Shown here piece by piece: positions 8,599 to 15,898 of a stretch of DNA of 64,000 bases; position 1 is the first letter of the stretch; each line of letters opens with the position of its first letter. Source of the stretch: Chamaesiphon minutus PCC 6605 (GTDB taxonomy: Bacteria > Cyanobacteriota > Cyanobacteriia > Cyanobacteriales > Chamaesiphonaceae); NCBI RefSeq assembly GCF_000317145.1, contig NC_019697.1:2824385-2888384 (forward strand), read 5' to 3'. Made by a program: the position numbers and the translations under genes. Below the pieces are notes generated by a model that saw nothing but the letters and a program-made list of their open reading frames with translations, had not been told where the DNA came from and did no database searches.

Positions 8599-9213
8599 CT
8601 AGTGGTCGAGCGGGCGGGTAGTCACAGGCGAGGCAATCCGGGAGGGGTCGGTGGGTAAATCGTAGCTATACCAATCGTGAATGCCACTCTTAGTGAGAAT
8701 CGAACCCGCACGCTCGACTTCTGCGGCACTACCTTCGACCATCACCAAATAATCACCCTGAGAGACACGCTCGCCATAGGCATTAGCGCGCTCGTCGGAA
8801 ATGCCCAAGCCGACTAATCCGCCTACCAAACTGCCAGCCGCCGCACCGATTGCGCTGCCAGAAGCCGCTGTCGCAATTGCTGTAGCTGCCGCACCTGCAA
8901 GCATCACTGGGCCGACGCCCGGAATTGCCAGCGCGCCCAATCCTACCAACAAACCAGTCAAGCCACCGACGGCGGTACCTGCAACTGCACCACTTTTGGC
9001 TGTATCTGCGGCTCGATCGTCATTGGGCTTGGTATCGCTAATGCTCGATAAAGATTCGCCACTTTTGGCACCAGCAGTGTCGGAGTTGCGATCCAGATCG
9101 CGTCCTGCTACCGAAACTTGCTCCATTACAAAACCGCTATCTCTAAGGACATGGAGTGCCGTTTCCATAATTTGATAATCTGAAAAGATGCCGATCGCCC
9201 GTTTTTCTAACAT
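8599..9213 (-). CDS. General stress protein 17M-like domain plus glycine zipper
   Basis: 204 aa. The first ~40 residues (MLEKRAIGIFSDYQIMETAL, then VLRDSGF and VSVAGRD) fit the GSP17M/YflT-type domain (PF11181). Residues about 72-140 are a glycine/alanine-rich hydrophobic zipper (GAVAGTAVGGLTGLLVGLG and repeats), able to insert in or span membranes. The C-terminus returns to a small alpha/beta fold with YLVMVEGSAAEVERA. AGGAG seven bases before the ATG overlaps the TAG of an upstream duplicated gene tail. Function is stress-related by family only. Confidence 0.85.
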   Translation of the reverse strand: MLEKRAIGIFSDYQIMETALHVLRDSGFVMEQVSVAGRDLDRNSDTAGAKSGESLSSISDTKPNDDRAADTAKSGAVAGTAVGGLTGLLVGLGALAIPGVGPVMLAGAAATAIATAASGSAIGAAAGSLVGGLVGLGISDERANAYGERVSQGDYLVMVEGSAAEVERAGSILTKSGIHDWYSYDLPTDPSRIASPVTTRPLDH

Positions 9214-9225
9214 GATTGTTCACTC

Positions 9226-9300
9226 CTAAAGATTTTGTTTGAGCTGCTGTTGTTGGGGGACATCGCCCGGAGTTTCATAGTACATTCCGGGATCGCTAAT
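9226..9300 (-). pseudogene. Tandem 75-bp duplicate of the 3' end of the 104-aa gene
   Basis: Read on the minus strand, this encodes YYETPGDVPQQQQLKQNL then stop, against YYETPGDIPEEQQLKQHL at the end of the gene at 9301. It is in frame with that gene, directly after its TAA. It is a tail-only copy, without a start. Confidence 0.85.
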
Positions 9301-9615
9301 TTAAAGATGTTGTTTGAGTTGCTGTTCTTCGGGGATATCGCCTGGAGTTTCGTAGTACATTTCCGGCTCGATCGCTAAGTTATCGACTAGTCCTTCTTTA
9401 TCGACTACAAATCCACCAGTCGTGTCCAGACTTTCCGATCCGGGAGGATGCTCCGGCAAATGCTTGAAATTTTCACCTTCACGCTCTTTACGAGCGGCAG
9501 TTTCCGCTGGAATAATGTGGGGGTCGTAACTGTCGGGGGTGGGGCGATCGTAGTTTTCAATCCCTTCTGTAGTTGTTTCTTCGGGGGGATTTTGTCCTGG
9601 TTTTTTAATAGTCAT
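9301..9615 (-). CDS. Small acidic proline-rich protein, unknown
   Basis: 104 aa from the ATG at 9615 (MTIKKPGQ); an in-frame start 22 codons earlier is possible, but the extra residues look non-native. The protein is hydrophilic, acidic and rich in Pro, Glu and Thr. It has no hydrophobic segment or cysteine and looks largely disordered. Similar short cyanobacterial proteins exist, but I do not know a function. Its last 25 codons are duplicated immediately downstream (9226-9300). Confidence 0.6.
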   Translation of the reverse strand: MTIKKPGQNPPEETTTEGIENYDRPTPDSYDPHIIPAETAARKEREGENFKHLPEHPPGSESLDTTGGFVVDKEGLVDNLAIEPEMYYETPGDIPEEQQLKQHL

Positions 9616-9825
9616 GATTTGTTTTAAATATTCGGCTGGAACTTGAAAACAGTAAATATTGATACTTTTTCCAATTAACAAAAGCTTACCGAATTTACTA
9701 TCTAAAAATCATCTGTTAAACGATTCATTTACGCCTATGTCGATCGAGGTAACTCAAGATGACATTAAAGATCTCAACTTCTGCCCATTGATAGAGAGTC
9801 TAAAATAGTTGCCAAATTGGTCGAT

Positions 9826-10110
9826 TTATTCGGGAATATAAGTACTCGCCTGCAAAATTTCTTCTTCACCAAAATATAATGCCACGGTATTTACACCCAA
9901 AATGATCCAGGCATGGTGGCACAAATCGTCTAATTCATCGAGGAGATCGTCAACGATCGTCGAGTCGGGACAGTAGACCGAGAGTAGCTCGCCAGCGTCG
10001 ATTTGAATCAGGCAATTAGGCAAAGTAGAAGCAAATAAATGCAGTAGTCGTTCGACGCGCAAGTGCATGAGTTGATTGAGATCGTCGATATTCAGTTCAG
10101 TGAGTAACAT
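9826..10110 (-). CDS. Conserved-looking small protein, unknown
   Basis: 94 aa from the ATG at 10110, which has AGGAG seven bases upstream; longer in-frame starts lie inside the preceding gene. The product is acidic and compact, with helices (LNIDDLNQLMHLRVERLLHLF) followed by beta-type stretches (CLIQIDAGELLSVY, VNTVALYFG). Its start overlaps the end of the fatty acid hydroxylase gene by 14 bp, so the two are probably translated together. No motif indicates a function. Confidence 0.6.
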   Translation of the reverse strand: MLLTELNIDDLNQLMHLRVERLLHLFASTLPNCLIQIDAGELLSVYCPDSTIVDDLLDELDDLCHHAWIILGVNTVALYFGEEEILQASTYIPE

Positions 10111-10888
10111 TAGCAAACTCCTGTTCGTAAGTGGGTAATTGGGTGCCGAGCTGTCTGTCCCAAAAAGTAAAGTACAGCCCGTAATGAAAGCCATAGTGAC
10201 GGTGGTGGATTGAATGATGGGCAGGGCCTGTAAACCACCGACCGCACCAGTGATGGGGAAAACTAGCGGGCAACCGATCGAATCCGAGATGATTTACAAC
10301 TGCCCATACTGTCATGGTGGTAAGCACGGCCATAACAGTAATAAAATGGAGCGGAACGATGAAGACAAGCCCAATTAGGAACAGTGAATGCGCGATCGCT
10401 TCGGGTAAATCGAACGCAAAAGATGTCCAGGGTGTCGGTGGATTCGATCGATGATGCCCCTGATGACACCAGCGGAACAAGAATTTGTGGTGGCACAGTC
10501 GATGCATAAAGTAAAAATAAGCATCTTGAGCGACGATCGCGACTAGGTAGCTCGCACCCAGATACCACAGCGGATATCGATCGACGTCTGTATACAGTTT
10601 TGTGATGCCCAGATCGTAGGCAGAAGCGATGGCCGCCGCGCTCACGGCAAAGACCAGCGATGATAAGATCGATAATTTAATATCCGATCCGATTGTGGTG
10701 TGGGGCAATCTACCCCGATCGCTAGTCAAAAGTCGTTCGCCAGAGCGCGCTTGAAGTAGCTCGGCGGTGGTATCTTTACCGAAGGCTTTATCCAAAAATA
10801 AGTGGGTTCCGCCCGCAAAAATCAGATATCGTGCCAGAATGATGCCAAAGAAGGCAAAGCCATAGAACTCAAATGAGTAGTGGTTCAA
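10097..10888 (-). CDS. Sterol desaturase / fatty acid hydroxylase family membrane enzyme
   Basis: 263 aa di-iron membrane hydroxylase (PF04116). The histidine clusters are visible: HRLCHH at 129-134, HQGHH at 142-146, and HHSIHH at 224-229, with further His at 200 and 231. Several hydrophobic helices (about 10-30, 72-95, 105-127, 165-195) hold it in the membrane. Such enzymes hydroxylate or desaturate lipids or carotenoids with O2; the substrate here is unknown. The start is TTG at 10888, chosen because AGGAG lies eight bases upstream and no ATG follows until the catalytic core. Confidence 0.9.
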   Translation of the reverse strand: MNHYSFEFYGFAFFGIILARYLIFAGGTHLFLDKAFGKDTTAELLQARSGERLLTSDRGRLPHTTIGSDIKLSILSSLVFAVSAAAIASAYDLGITKLYTDVDRYPLWYLGASYLVAIVAQDAYFYFMHRLCHHKFLFRWCHQGHHRSNPPTPWTSFAFDLPEAIAHSLFLIGLVFIVPLHFITVMAVLTTMTVWAVVNHLGFDRLPASFPHHWCGRWFTGPAHHSIHHRHYGFHYGLYFTFWDRQLGTQLPTYEQEFANVTH

Positions 10889-11345
10889 TTTAAGTTCTCC
10901 TAGTAGTAACAGCGATCGATCTCTTCACTCCGACAATTCTAGACTGCGGTGGCAGTTTCCACGTTGTCTTTGTCAAAAAAGATGTCTGGGGGGCATCTTT
11001 GCTCGCATTAGCTTGCCGATCTTTCTGTCAAAAGCTTATCAGTCCGGCACGGCTACTAGTTTCTACCAAGTGGAGGAACTCTCGGATGGGGGTGTTAGTC
11101 AATAGATAGAGAGGCTTCGCCAACGAGGTATGAAAAGATAGGCCTGGGAGCGGGGAGCGATGTGCGCTCGTCTGGTTTCCAGACGGGTTAGCACATCAAG
11201 ACAGCGGGGAGCAGCCGGGAGGGAACCTCCCGGATTATGCGAGACAAGACAAGACAGCGCGGGAGAAGAATGTAAAAAATGATTATCATACCTAAAACCA
11301 GCAACGCCCCCTAGTTTTGACACAATTGACAACAGGCGATCGCGT
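10889..11345. other. Gene-free stretch with interspersed repeat
   Basis: No gene is supported. From about 11145 to 11265 it contains repeat words also found at 26150-26350 and 55050-55110: GGGAGCGGGGAGC, CGGGAGGGAACCTCCCGG (a self-complementary hairpin) and AGACAAGACAAGACAG. Confidence 0.6.
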
Positions 11346-11349
11346 AAGC

Positions 11350-11382
11350 AAAACGGCTTCCATTATTCCTGGAAGCCGTTTT
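11350..11382. terminator. Bidirectional terminator hairpin
   Basis: A 13-bp perfect stem (AAAACGGCTTCCA at 11350-11362 with TGGAAGCCGTTTT at 11370-11382) and a 7-nt loop. A/T runs flank both sides. It ends the gene remnant at 11389. Confidence 0.85.
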
Positions 11383-11388
11383 GGTGTT

Positions 11389-11590
11389 TTATTTGCGGAT
11401 AAAAAGCATTTGAGCAAAGGTAATAATTGTTGCTGAGGCAATTAGTCCAAAAGCTAGGTTAACAACCGACTGATTTACCTTTCGATCGACATCAAATCTG
11501 TCATTATAGCCATCAATTTTAGCATCTAATTTATCTATTCTACGATCGACATCTATTTTAATTTGAGCGATAGAATCGAGAAATTGCTGT
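11389..11590 (-). pseudogene. 5'-truncated coiled-coil/TM small protein gene
   Basis: The minus strand has an uninterrupted frame reading LQQFLDSIAQIKIDVDRR, then heptad-like IDKLDAKIDGYNDRF, then a C-terminal TM helix (VVNLAFGLIASATIITFAQM) and stop. This is the usual layout of a common class of small cyanobacterial coiled-coil membrane proteins. Going upstream, no ATG, GTG or TTG precedes it in frame before a stop codon. Its 5' end instead meets a hairpin at 11597-11634. I infer loss of the N-terminus. Confidence 0.65.
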
Positions 11591-11596
11591 AATTCT

Positions 11597-11634
11597 CTAG
11601 ATCTATATAGAGACGAGCGATTCGCTCGCCATAT
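11597..11634. repeat. Imperfect palindrome at truncation point
   Basis: CTATAT...CGAGCG, AAT, CGCTCG...TATATAG (minus strand) forms a hairpin exactly where the coiled-coil gene loses its 5' end. Confidence 0.6.
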
Positions 11635-11645
11635 AGGTGCTAGAT

Positions 11646-11912
11646 TTATTTATTCGGCTGATAGTCCATGCAGCCGATCGCTTGCTCGCTCAAAGCTTTG
11701 TAAGGATGAACCGTGCATTTAAGATTATACTCCCCCGTAAAAAAGCCACAGCGATGACAGGGAATTTGATGCAATCTTTGGAGATGGTTCCAGTCTTTTT
11801 TAAGATTCTTCCAAGTACTCCAGGCAAATCGAATTAAACCGATTGTGATACACGCCATGAAGGCGACTTTGTATATCGGAGCGATAATTTGTAGCAGCGT
11901 CGAAAGCGACAT
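11646..11912 (-). CDS. Small membrane protein with Cys pairs, unknown
   Basis: 88 aa. An N-terminal hydrophobic helix (about 5-30) is followed by a basic amphipathic region. The C-terminus has four cysteines arranged CHRCGFFTGEYNLKC and later GCMDY, spaced as in a metal-binding or redox site. The family looks like a conserved cyanobacterial hypothetical protein, but I do not know its role. It lies just ahead of the 254-aa gene in the opposite reading order on the same strand. Confidence 0.65.
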   Translation of the reverse strand: MSLSTLLQIIAPIYKVAFMACITIGLIRFAWSTWKNLKKDWNHLQRLHQIPCHRCGFFTGEYNLKCTVHPYKALSEQAIGCMDYQPNK

Positions 11913-11938
11913 AATAGATTACCGAACGGCTAAACTGA

Positions 11939-12703
11939 TTAATACGATGAACTGGACAACGGACGGAGTTCTACCGCACCCAGAGATTGAGGTTGTTCTA
12001 AACTAGAACCATAAAGATCGATATATCTCTTAAATAGTTGCATCGTATTGCGATTGGAGCCTTGGGTCGATTTAACGCGGCGGCGTAAATTATTTCCATT
12101 GGCTAACTTATAAAGGTAAGGTAGATCTTCCAATAAAGTTACGCCAGCGGCACAATGCAAGAAAACTTGCATAATTGGCGAGGGAAATTTAAGATCGCTA
12201 TAGATATCGATAAATAGTTTATGGATATTATCGCCCAAAGGCAATACATTAAAAATAATCGTAATCTTGCGACCCTTGTAGATCGGAATTGTCAGTTCGA
12301 TCGTGTAGGGTGTATGCAGAGTTAGCTCCACCTCGACGACTGGCTGTCTCCACATTCTCAGGATATTCAGCGATTGATGCAGGCTAGTTTTAAATTTAAC
12401 GCTACCACCGCTACTGGTTTGCTCGAATTTACTGACATCGCCTACTTTAAGACCTTTAAGACTAAGATTGTGAACTTGTTCTAAATGCTTAAGATTGAGC
12501 AAGTGATAGATCTGACACAAATACGGAATTGGTAAAACGTATTCTTGGCTAATCTTGTGATATTTTTGCAGTTGCAGCATTCTAGCTGCTGTTCTACGCA
12601 AATATTCTGGGTGCGGTGGCGTAGCAGAAGATAGCTGATAATACTTAAGCGTGCTCATGCTTTTGACGTTGGAGCTATCGATCTCAAAAGTAGATGTTGT
12701 CAT
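11939..12703 (-). CDS. Unknown protein, possibly START-like/Rieske-oxygenase C-terminal domain
   Basis: 254 aa from the ATG at 12703 (MTTSTFEID), with GGAG ten bases upstream; a longer frame reaches 12814 but adds an unconvincing N-terminus. Residues about 110-215 alternate beta strands (VVEVELTLHTPYTIELTIPI, KITIIFNVLPLGDN, KLFIDIYSDL) and then a helix (MQVFLHCAAGVTLLEDLPYL). This order resembles the helix-grip C-terminal domain of Rieske ring-hydroxylating oxygenases. No Rieske CxH..CxxH motif is present, so it is not a complete oxygenase. The assignment is tentative. Confidence 0.55.
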   Translation of the reverse strand: MTTSTFEIDSSNVKSMSTLKYYQLSSATPPHPEYLRRTAARMLQLQKYHKISQEYVLPIPYLCQIYHLLNLKHLEQVHNLSLKGLKVGDVSKFEQTSSGGSVKFKTSLHQSLNILRMWRQPVVEVELTLHTPYTIELTIPIYKGRKITIIFNVLPLGDNIHKLFIDIYSDLKFPSPIMQVFLHCAAGVTLLEDLPYLYKLANGNNLRRRVKSTQGSNRNTMQLFKRYIDLYGSSLEQPQSLGAVELRPLSSSSY

Positions 12704-13344
12704 TTGTGGATAACTCCAAAGATTCTTGCTAGGTATTGACTTGGCTAAATCCGATCGACAAAATGCTGCGATCTTCAAACTTGCCTGTTGTAGGTAATCG
12801 CATCTACCATCCACAACGGGGGGATCGTTAATTTGCCAAAGAATATTACACGCTGCAAACCGACGCTCGGAACGATCGATATCATCCGATGCTAATTAGC
12901 ACTAAATTTTGAGATCTCAGATGACAGATCCAGATCCAAACACAGCTAGTATAATTTTTCAACTTGGCTGCATGGTATCCATCTGTAATAGAAAATATTT
13001 CAACTTCTGCGGTACGAAGCTCTTGGAGATCGTCACGCTCGGGCGTTGCTGGCGATACGAACTAGGTCGCGAAAGGTCGCGAAGGAGAAGGCTGAAAGTA
13101 GCACATCGAAAGGTGAGTGAGTTAGCAGTGGAAGCGAGCCGATAGACTTGTGAATAGTTGTCTCTCGGCTCGCTCTCGCAGTTAGTCACAAGCTTACTTG
13201 TAAAAGCGGTGTCTAACTGCCAACTCAGTGTCGATCGAGTGAGTGAATTATAGTTCGATATTTAAAGCCACTCCTCGATCGCGTTGCGTTGGCTTTGCTA
13301 AATCCTGATAAATAGACTGATGTCTAACATCGGCTAGACTCAAC
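12704..13344. other. Gene-free stretch, 640 bp
   Basis: Two overlapping open frames of 76-78 codons exist on opposite strands, but neither has coding-like composition or a ribosome site. No RNA or terminator was recognised. Part of it must carry the promoter of the minus-strand gene ending at 12703. Confidence 0.4.
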
Positions 13345-13551
13345 CTACCGAACCACAGTTGTGGTCAAGTTTTCCATTAAGCCGTAGAAGTGCAATACGC
13401 CTTGACCAGATAAGTACTCAGTCAACAAAGCGGCTACAAATCCGATCATTGCAAAGCGACCGTTCCAGATTTCAGCCTGAGGGGTAAAGCCCCAACGCCA
13501 TGCGTTGCGCTCGTCGTTGTTAGCAGGGATTACTTTAGAAGGACTTGTCAT
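13345..13551 (-). CDS. High-light-inducible protein (Hlip/Scp, CAB-ELIP family)
   Basis: 68 aa, one TM helix. The chlorophyll-binding signature is clear: [20 protein letters not shown], then [13 protein letters not shown]. Glu28 and the following Asn/Arg are the usual chlorophyll ligands and helix salt-bridge residues. Hlips bind chlorophyll and carotenoid in thylakoids and protect photosystem assembly under high light. GGAG lies nine bases before the ATG. It stands alone with long spacers on both sides, as is usual for stress-induced hli genes. Confidence 0.95.
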   Translation of the reverse strand: MTSPSKVIPANNDERNAWRWGFTPQAEIWNGRFAMIGFVAALLTEYLSGQGVLHFYGLMENLTTTVVR

Positions 13552-13830
13552 GATAGCTACTCCAGATGTTGGTTGTGGTGATGAGTATTCGATCGATTGT
13601 CAGCTCTTAAGCTTTCTTCCCGTGTGTGAGGGTCGCGAGCACCTTTTGGTTGCCTGACTTATCTATCTATACAAATCTTATCATTTGCACATCGGGTGCA
13701 TATCCTTCCAAAGGATGAGTTCTAAAAAAAACTTAATAGTCGATCGATACATCGGGTCGGGAACGGGGAAGAAGAAGGGACGGGGAGAAAAGAACGCAGT
13801 TCGTTCAAAACCTAAAGCCTTTGCCCTTTC

Positions 13831-13863
13831 CCCCTAAAGCCTAAAGCCTAAAGCCTAAAGCCT
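13831..13863 (-). repeat. GGCTTTA heptamer array (~4 copies)
   Basis: On the sense strand of the preceding kinase gene, its TAG stop runs straight into GGGGATA units and then GGCTTTA units. The rest of 13552-13875 shows no gene. Confidence 0.85.
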
Positions 13864-13875
13864 ATCCCCTATCCC

Positions 13876-15078
13876 CTACACCTTTGCTGGCAACCGAACT
13901 TTGAACAAACTGCCGCGACCGGGTTCGGACGTGACAGAGATCGTGCCAGCATGTTCGGTGATGATGCGGGCGACTAAGTGCAAACCTAGCCCACTTCCGG
14001 CTTGACGGTGCTTGCCAGTGCGGAAACGTTGGAACATAATTGCTTGTTCTTCGGGAGACATCCCTAATCCCGTATCGGCAACATCAACTGCTACCCAGCC
14101 ATTGATGTTAGTACGATCTTCTTCCGACGCTGGGCAAAGGCCCAGTTTGAGTTGGACGCTACCGACATCGGTAAACTTGAGGGCATTACCAACGAGATTG
14201 GTGAGTGCGCGCCGAATTTCGAGACAGTCACCCAGGATTTTGAGAGATTGGGGTTCGGGATGCTCGCTGGTGAGATTGAGGTCGATCGATTTATACCGCG
14301 CCAAGGGTTGGAGTTCTTCGACGACGGCTTGCATGATGTCCCACAGGTCGCATTGGGTCACTGTGAGTTGTTTGTGCCCCGACTCGTAGCGATTGACTTC
14401 TAACATTGTATTGACTAGCTCTAGCAAATTTTGGTTGCTACGATACATTGCGTCTAGAGCATTGTGCATCTCTGGCGAGAGCGGACAAAAAGCTTCTTGC
14501 TCGAACAGTTTGTACATCATGTTTGCGGCAACTAGGGGCGTGCGCAAGTCATGGGTAAGGTGAGAGATAAAGTCTTCGCGTTGGAGATTCTGGAGTTCGA
14601 TCTGGTCGCGCTGCTGTTCGAGATCGCGGTTTTGGCGGACTAATAACTCGTTATTACGCTTGAGTTGTTCGCTGGTTTCAATGATTTCCCGTTCGGCACG
14701 ATCGATCCGCATGGCATTTCGCATGACTTGAGCGAGATTGGCGGGGGAAATCTGCGATTTGGGCATATAATCGGTCGCACCTGCTTTCATCAGCTCGACG
14801 GCAATGCGTTCGTCGCCTTGTCCGGTCAATACTACCAACGGATGTTGGACGTTGAGCGCGCAGGCACATTTGACTAAATCTAAACCATTGCGATCGGGCA
14901 GTCCATAATCCACAAACGTACAATCAAAGATATCTACAGCCAGCCGTGCTAGGGCTTCGGCACAAGTGGTGGCTTCGGTAATGGCGGTCGAGATTCCCGA
15001 CTGGTTCAGAGCGCGTCTGACGGCCATCCGATCGATTTCATCGTCATCGACAACTAAGATTTTGAGTGTATCTTCCAT
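13876..15078 (-). CDS. Receiver-histidine kinase hybrid (response regulator fused to sensor kinase)
   Basis: 400 aa from the ATG at 15078, which starts right at the receiver fold; a TTG 17 codons earlier is possible. Residues 6-125 are a CheY-like receiver with phospho-acceptor Asp57. A coiled linker (about 128-168) leads to the HisKA box with His176 in THDLRTPL. The HATPase domain has the N box (LVGNALKF), G1 (DTGLGM) and G2 (GSGLGLHL). There is no TM segment, so it is cytoplasmic. A receiver ahead of the kinase core suggests it takes phosphate from another kinase, perhaps the CHASE3 kinase upstream. Confidence 0.9.
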   Translation of the reverse strand: MEDTLKILVVDDDEIDRMAVRRALNQSGISTAITEATTCAEALARLAVDIFDCTFVDYGLPDRNGLDLVKCACALNVQHPLVVLTGQGDERIAVELMKAGATDYMPKSQISPANLAQVMRNAMRIDRAEREIIETSEQLKRNNELLVRQNRDLEQQRDQIELQNLQREDFISHLTHDLRTPLVAANMMYKLFEQEAFCPLSPEMHNALDAMYRSNQNLLELVNTMLEVNRYESGHKQLTVTQCDLWDIMQAVVEELQPLARYKSIDLNLTSEHPEPQSLKILGDCLEIRRALTNLVGNALKFTDVGSVQLKLGLCPASEEDRTNINGWVAVDVADTGLGMSPEEQAIMFQRFRTGKHRQAGSGLGLHLVARIITEHAGTISVTSEPGRGSLFKVRLPAKV

Positions 15079-15478
15079 TCTGCGGGAGGAGTGAGGGAGG
15101 GAGCAAGGGAACTGAATTTCCGATGGCAACAGCGCGCCACAGTTTTAAGTGAGGGAGATCGCCTCTTCTACCATATCGGTTTATCTACATAGGCTACCGA
15201 TCGCCTACAGGTTTATGAGAGTTCGGCGGCGATCGACCTAGAGTTATCTCGATCGCTTATTTCAGCTTACTTTAAGTCAGTTGTCGGGGGGTTCGGTATC
15301 TACTTCTTACTGTCGGGAGGTTTCCGCAACTGCTTACTTGACTGCCACGCCGAATATTCACATCTCGATTGGCAATATTTATCAGACGAAAATAGCCTGA
15401 AACCTATGTGTTAAACAATACCCACCCTACTACTACTTTACATCTGGGTCGAAACTAAGCACCAGTATATGCACATCA
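15079..15478. other. Gene-free stretch, 400 bp
   Basis: Spacer between two signalling genes on the same strand. No ORF, RNA or repeat was recognised. Confidence 0.4.
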
Positions 15479-15898
15479 CTATGTCATCTCGCACAATGTC
15501 CAGTACTTATTCAAGGCAATCATTAGATCGACAAAAGTGCTAAAAGTCACAGGCTTGAGCATGTAGCCAGCAACATTGAGCTGGTAGGCTTCGACTCGAT
15601 CGCGTTCTTCATTAGAAGTTGTCAATACTACTACCGGGGTGTGTCCGATATCGGGATCGGCGCGTAACTGCTGCAAAAACTCTAACCCATTCATTTTGGG
15701 CATATTTAAGTCCAGCAAGATCAATCGTCGCTCTGGGGGAATTAATGATGGCTCGCCGGGATTGCCGCGTAACAAGGCCAAAGCTTCAATGCCATTGCCA
15801 GCTACATATAAAGGGTTGGCGATATTTCCCTTCTTAAAGGCACGGCGGACGGTCATGACGTCTACTTCGTCATCTTCGACTAATAAAATGTTTAACAT
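15479..15898 (-). CDS. Rcp1-like single-domain response regulator
   Basis: 139 aa, a stand-alone receiver. Acidic pocket EDDE (8-11), phospho-acceptor Asp63 in LLDLNMPKMNG, Thr/Ser at TTSNEERD, and conserved Lys in MLKPVTF. The long insert after the second helix (GNPGEPSLIPPERR) is typical of Rcp1/CheY partners of cyanobacterial phytochromes and similar kinases. Its ATG overlaps the stop of the CHASE3 kinase by 7 bp (ATGTTAA), so the pair is translationally coupled and is probably a cognate kinase-regulator set. No output domain: it acts by protein contact or phosphotransfer. Confidence 0.92.
   Translation of the reverse strand: MLNILLVEDDEVDVMTVRRAFKKGNIANPLYVAGNGIEALALLRGNPGEPSLIPPERRLILLDLNMPKMNGLEFLQQLRADPDIGHTPVVVLTTSNEERDRVEAYQLNVAGYMLKPVTFSTFVDLMIALNKYWTLCEMT

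Noticed and set aside
12909-13189. Two opposite ORFs of 76-78 codons
   Set aside because: Mutually overlapping, no ribosome site, Arg/Ser-rich non-coding-like composition.
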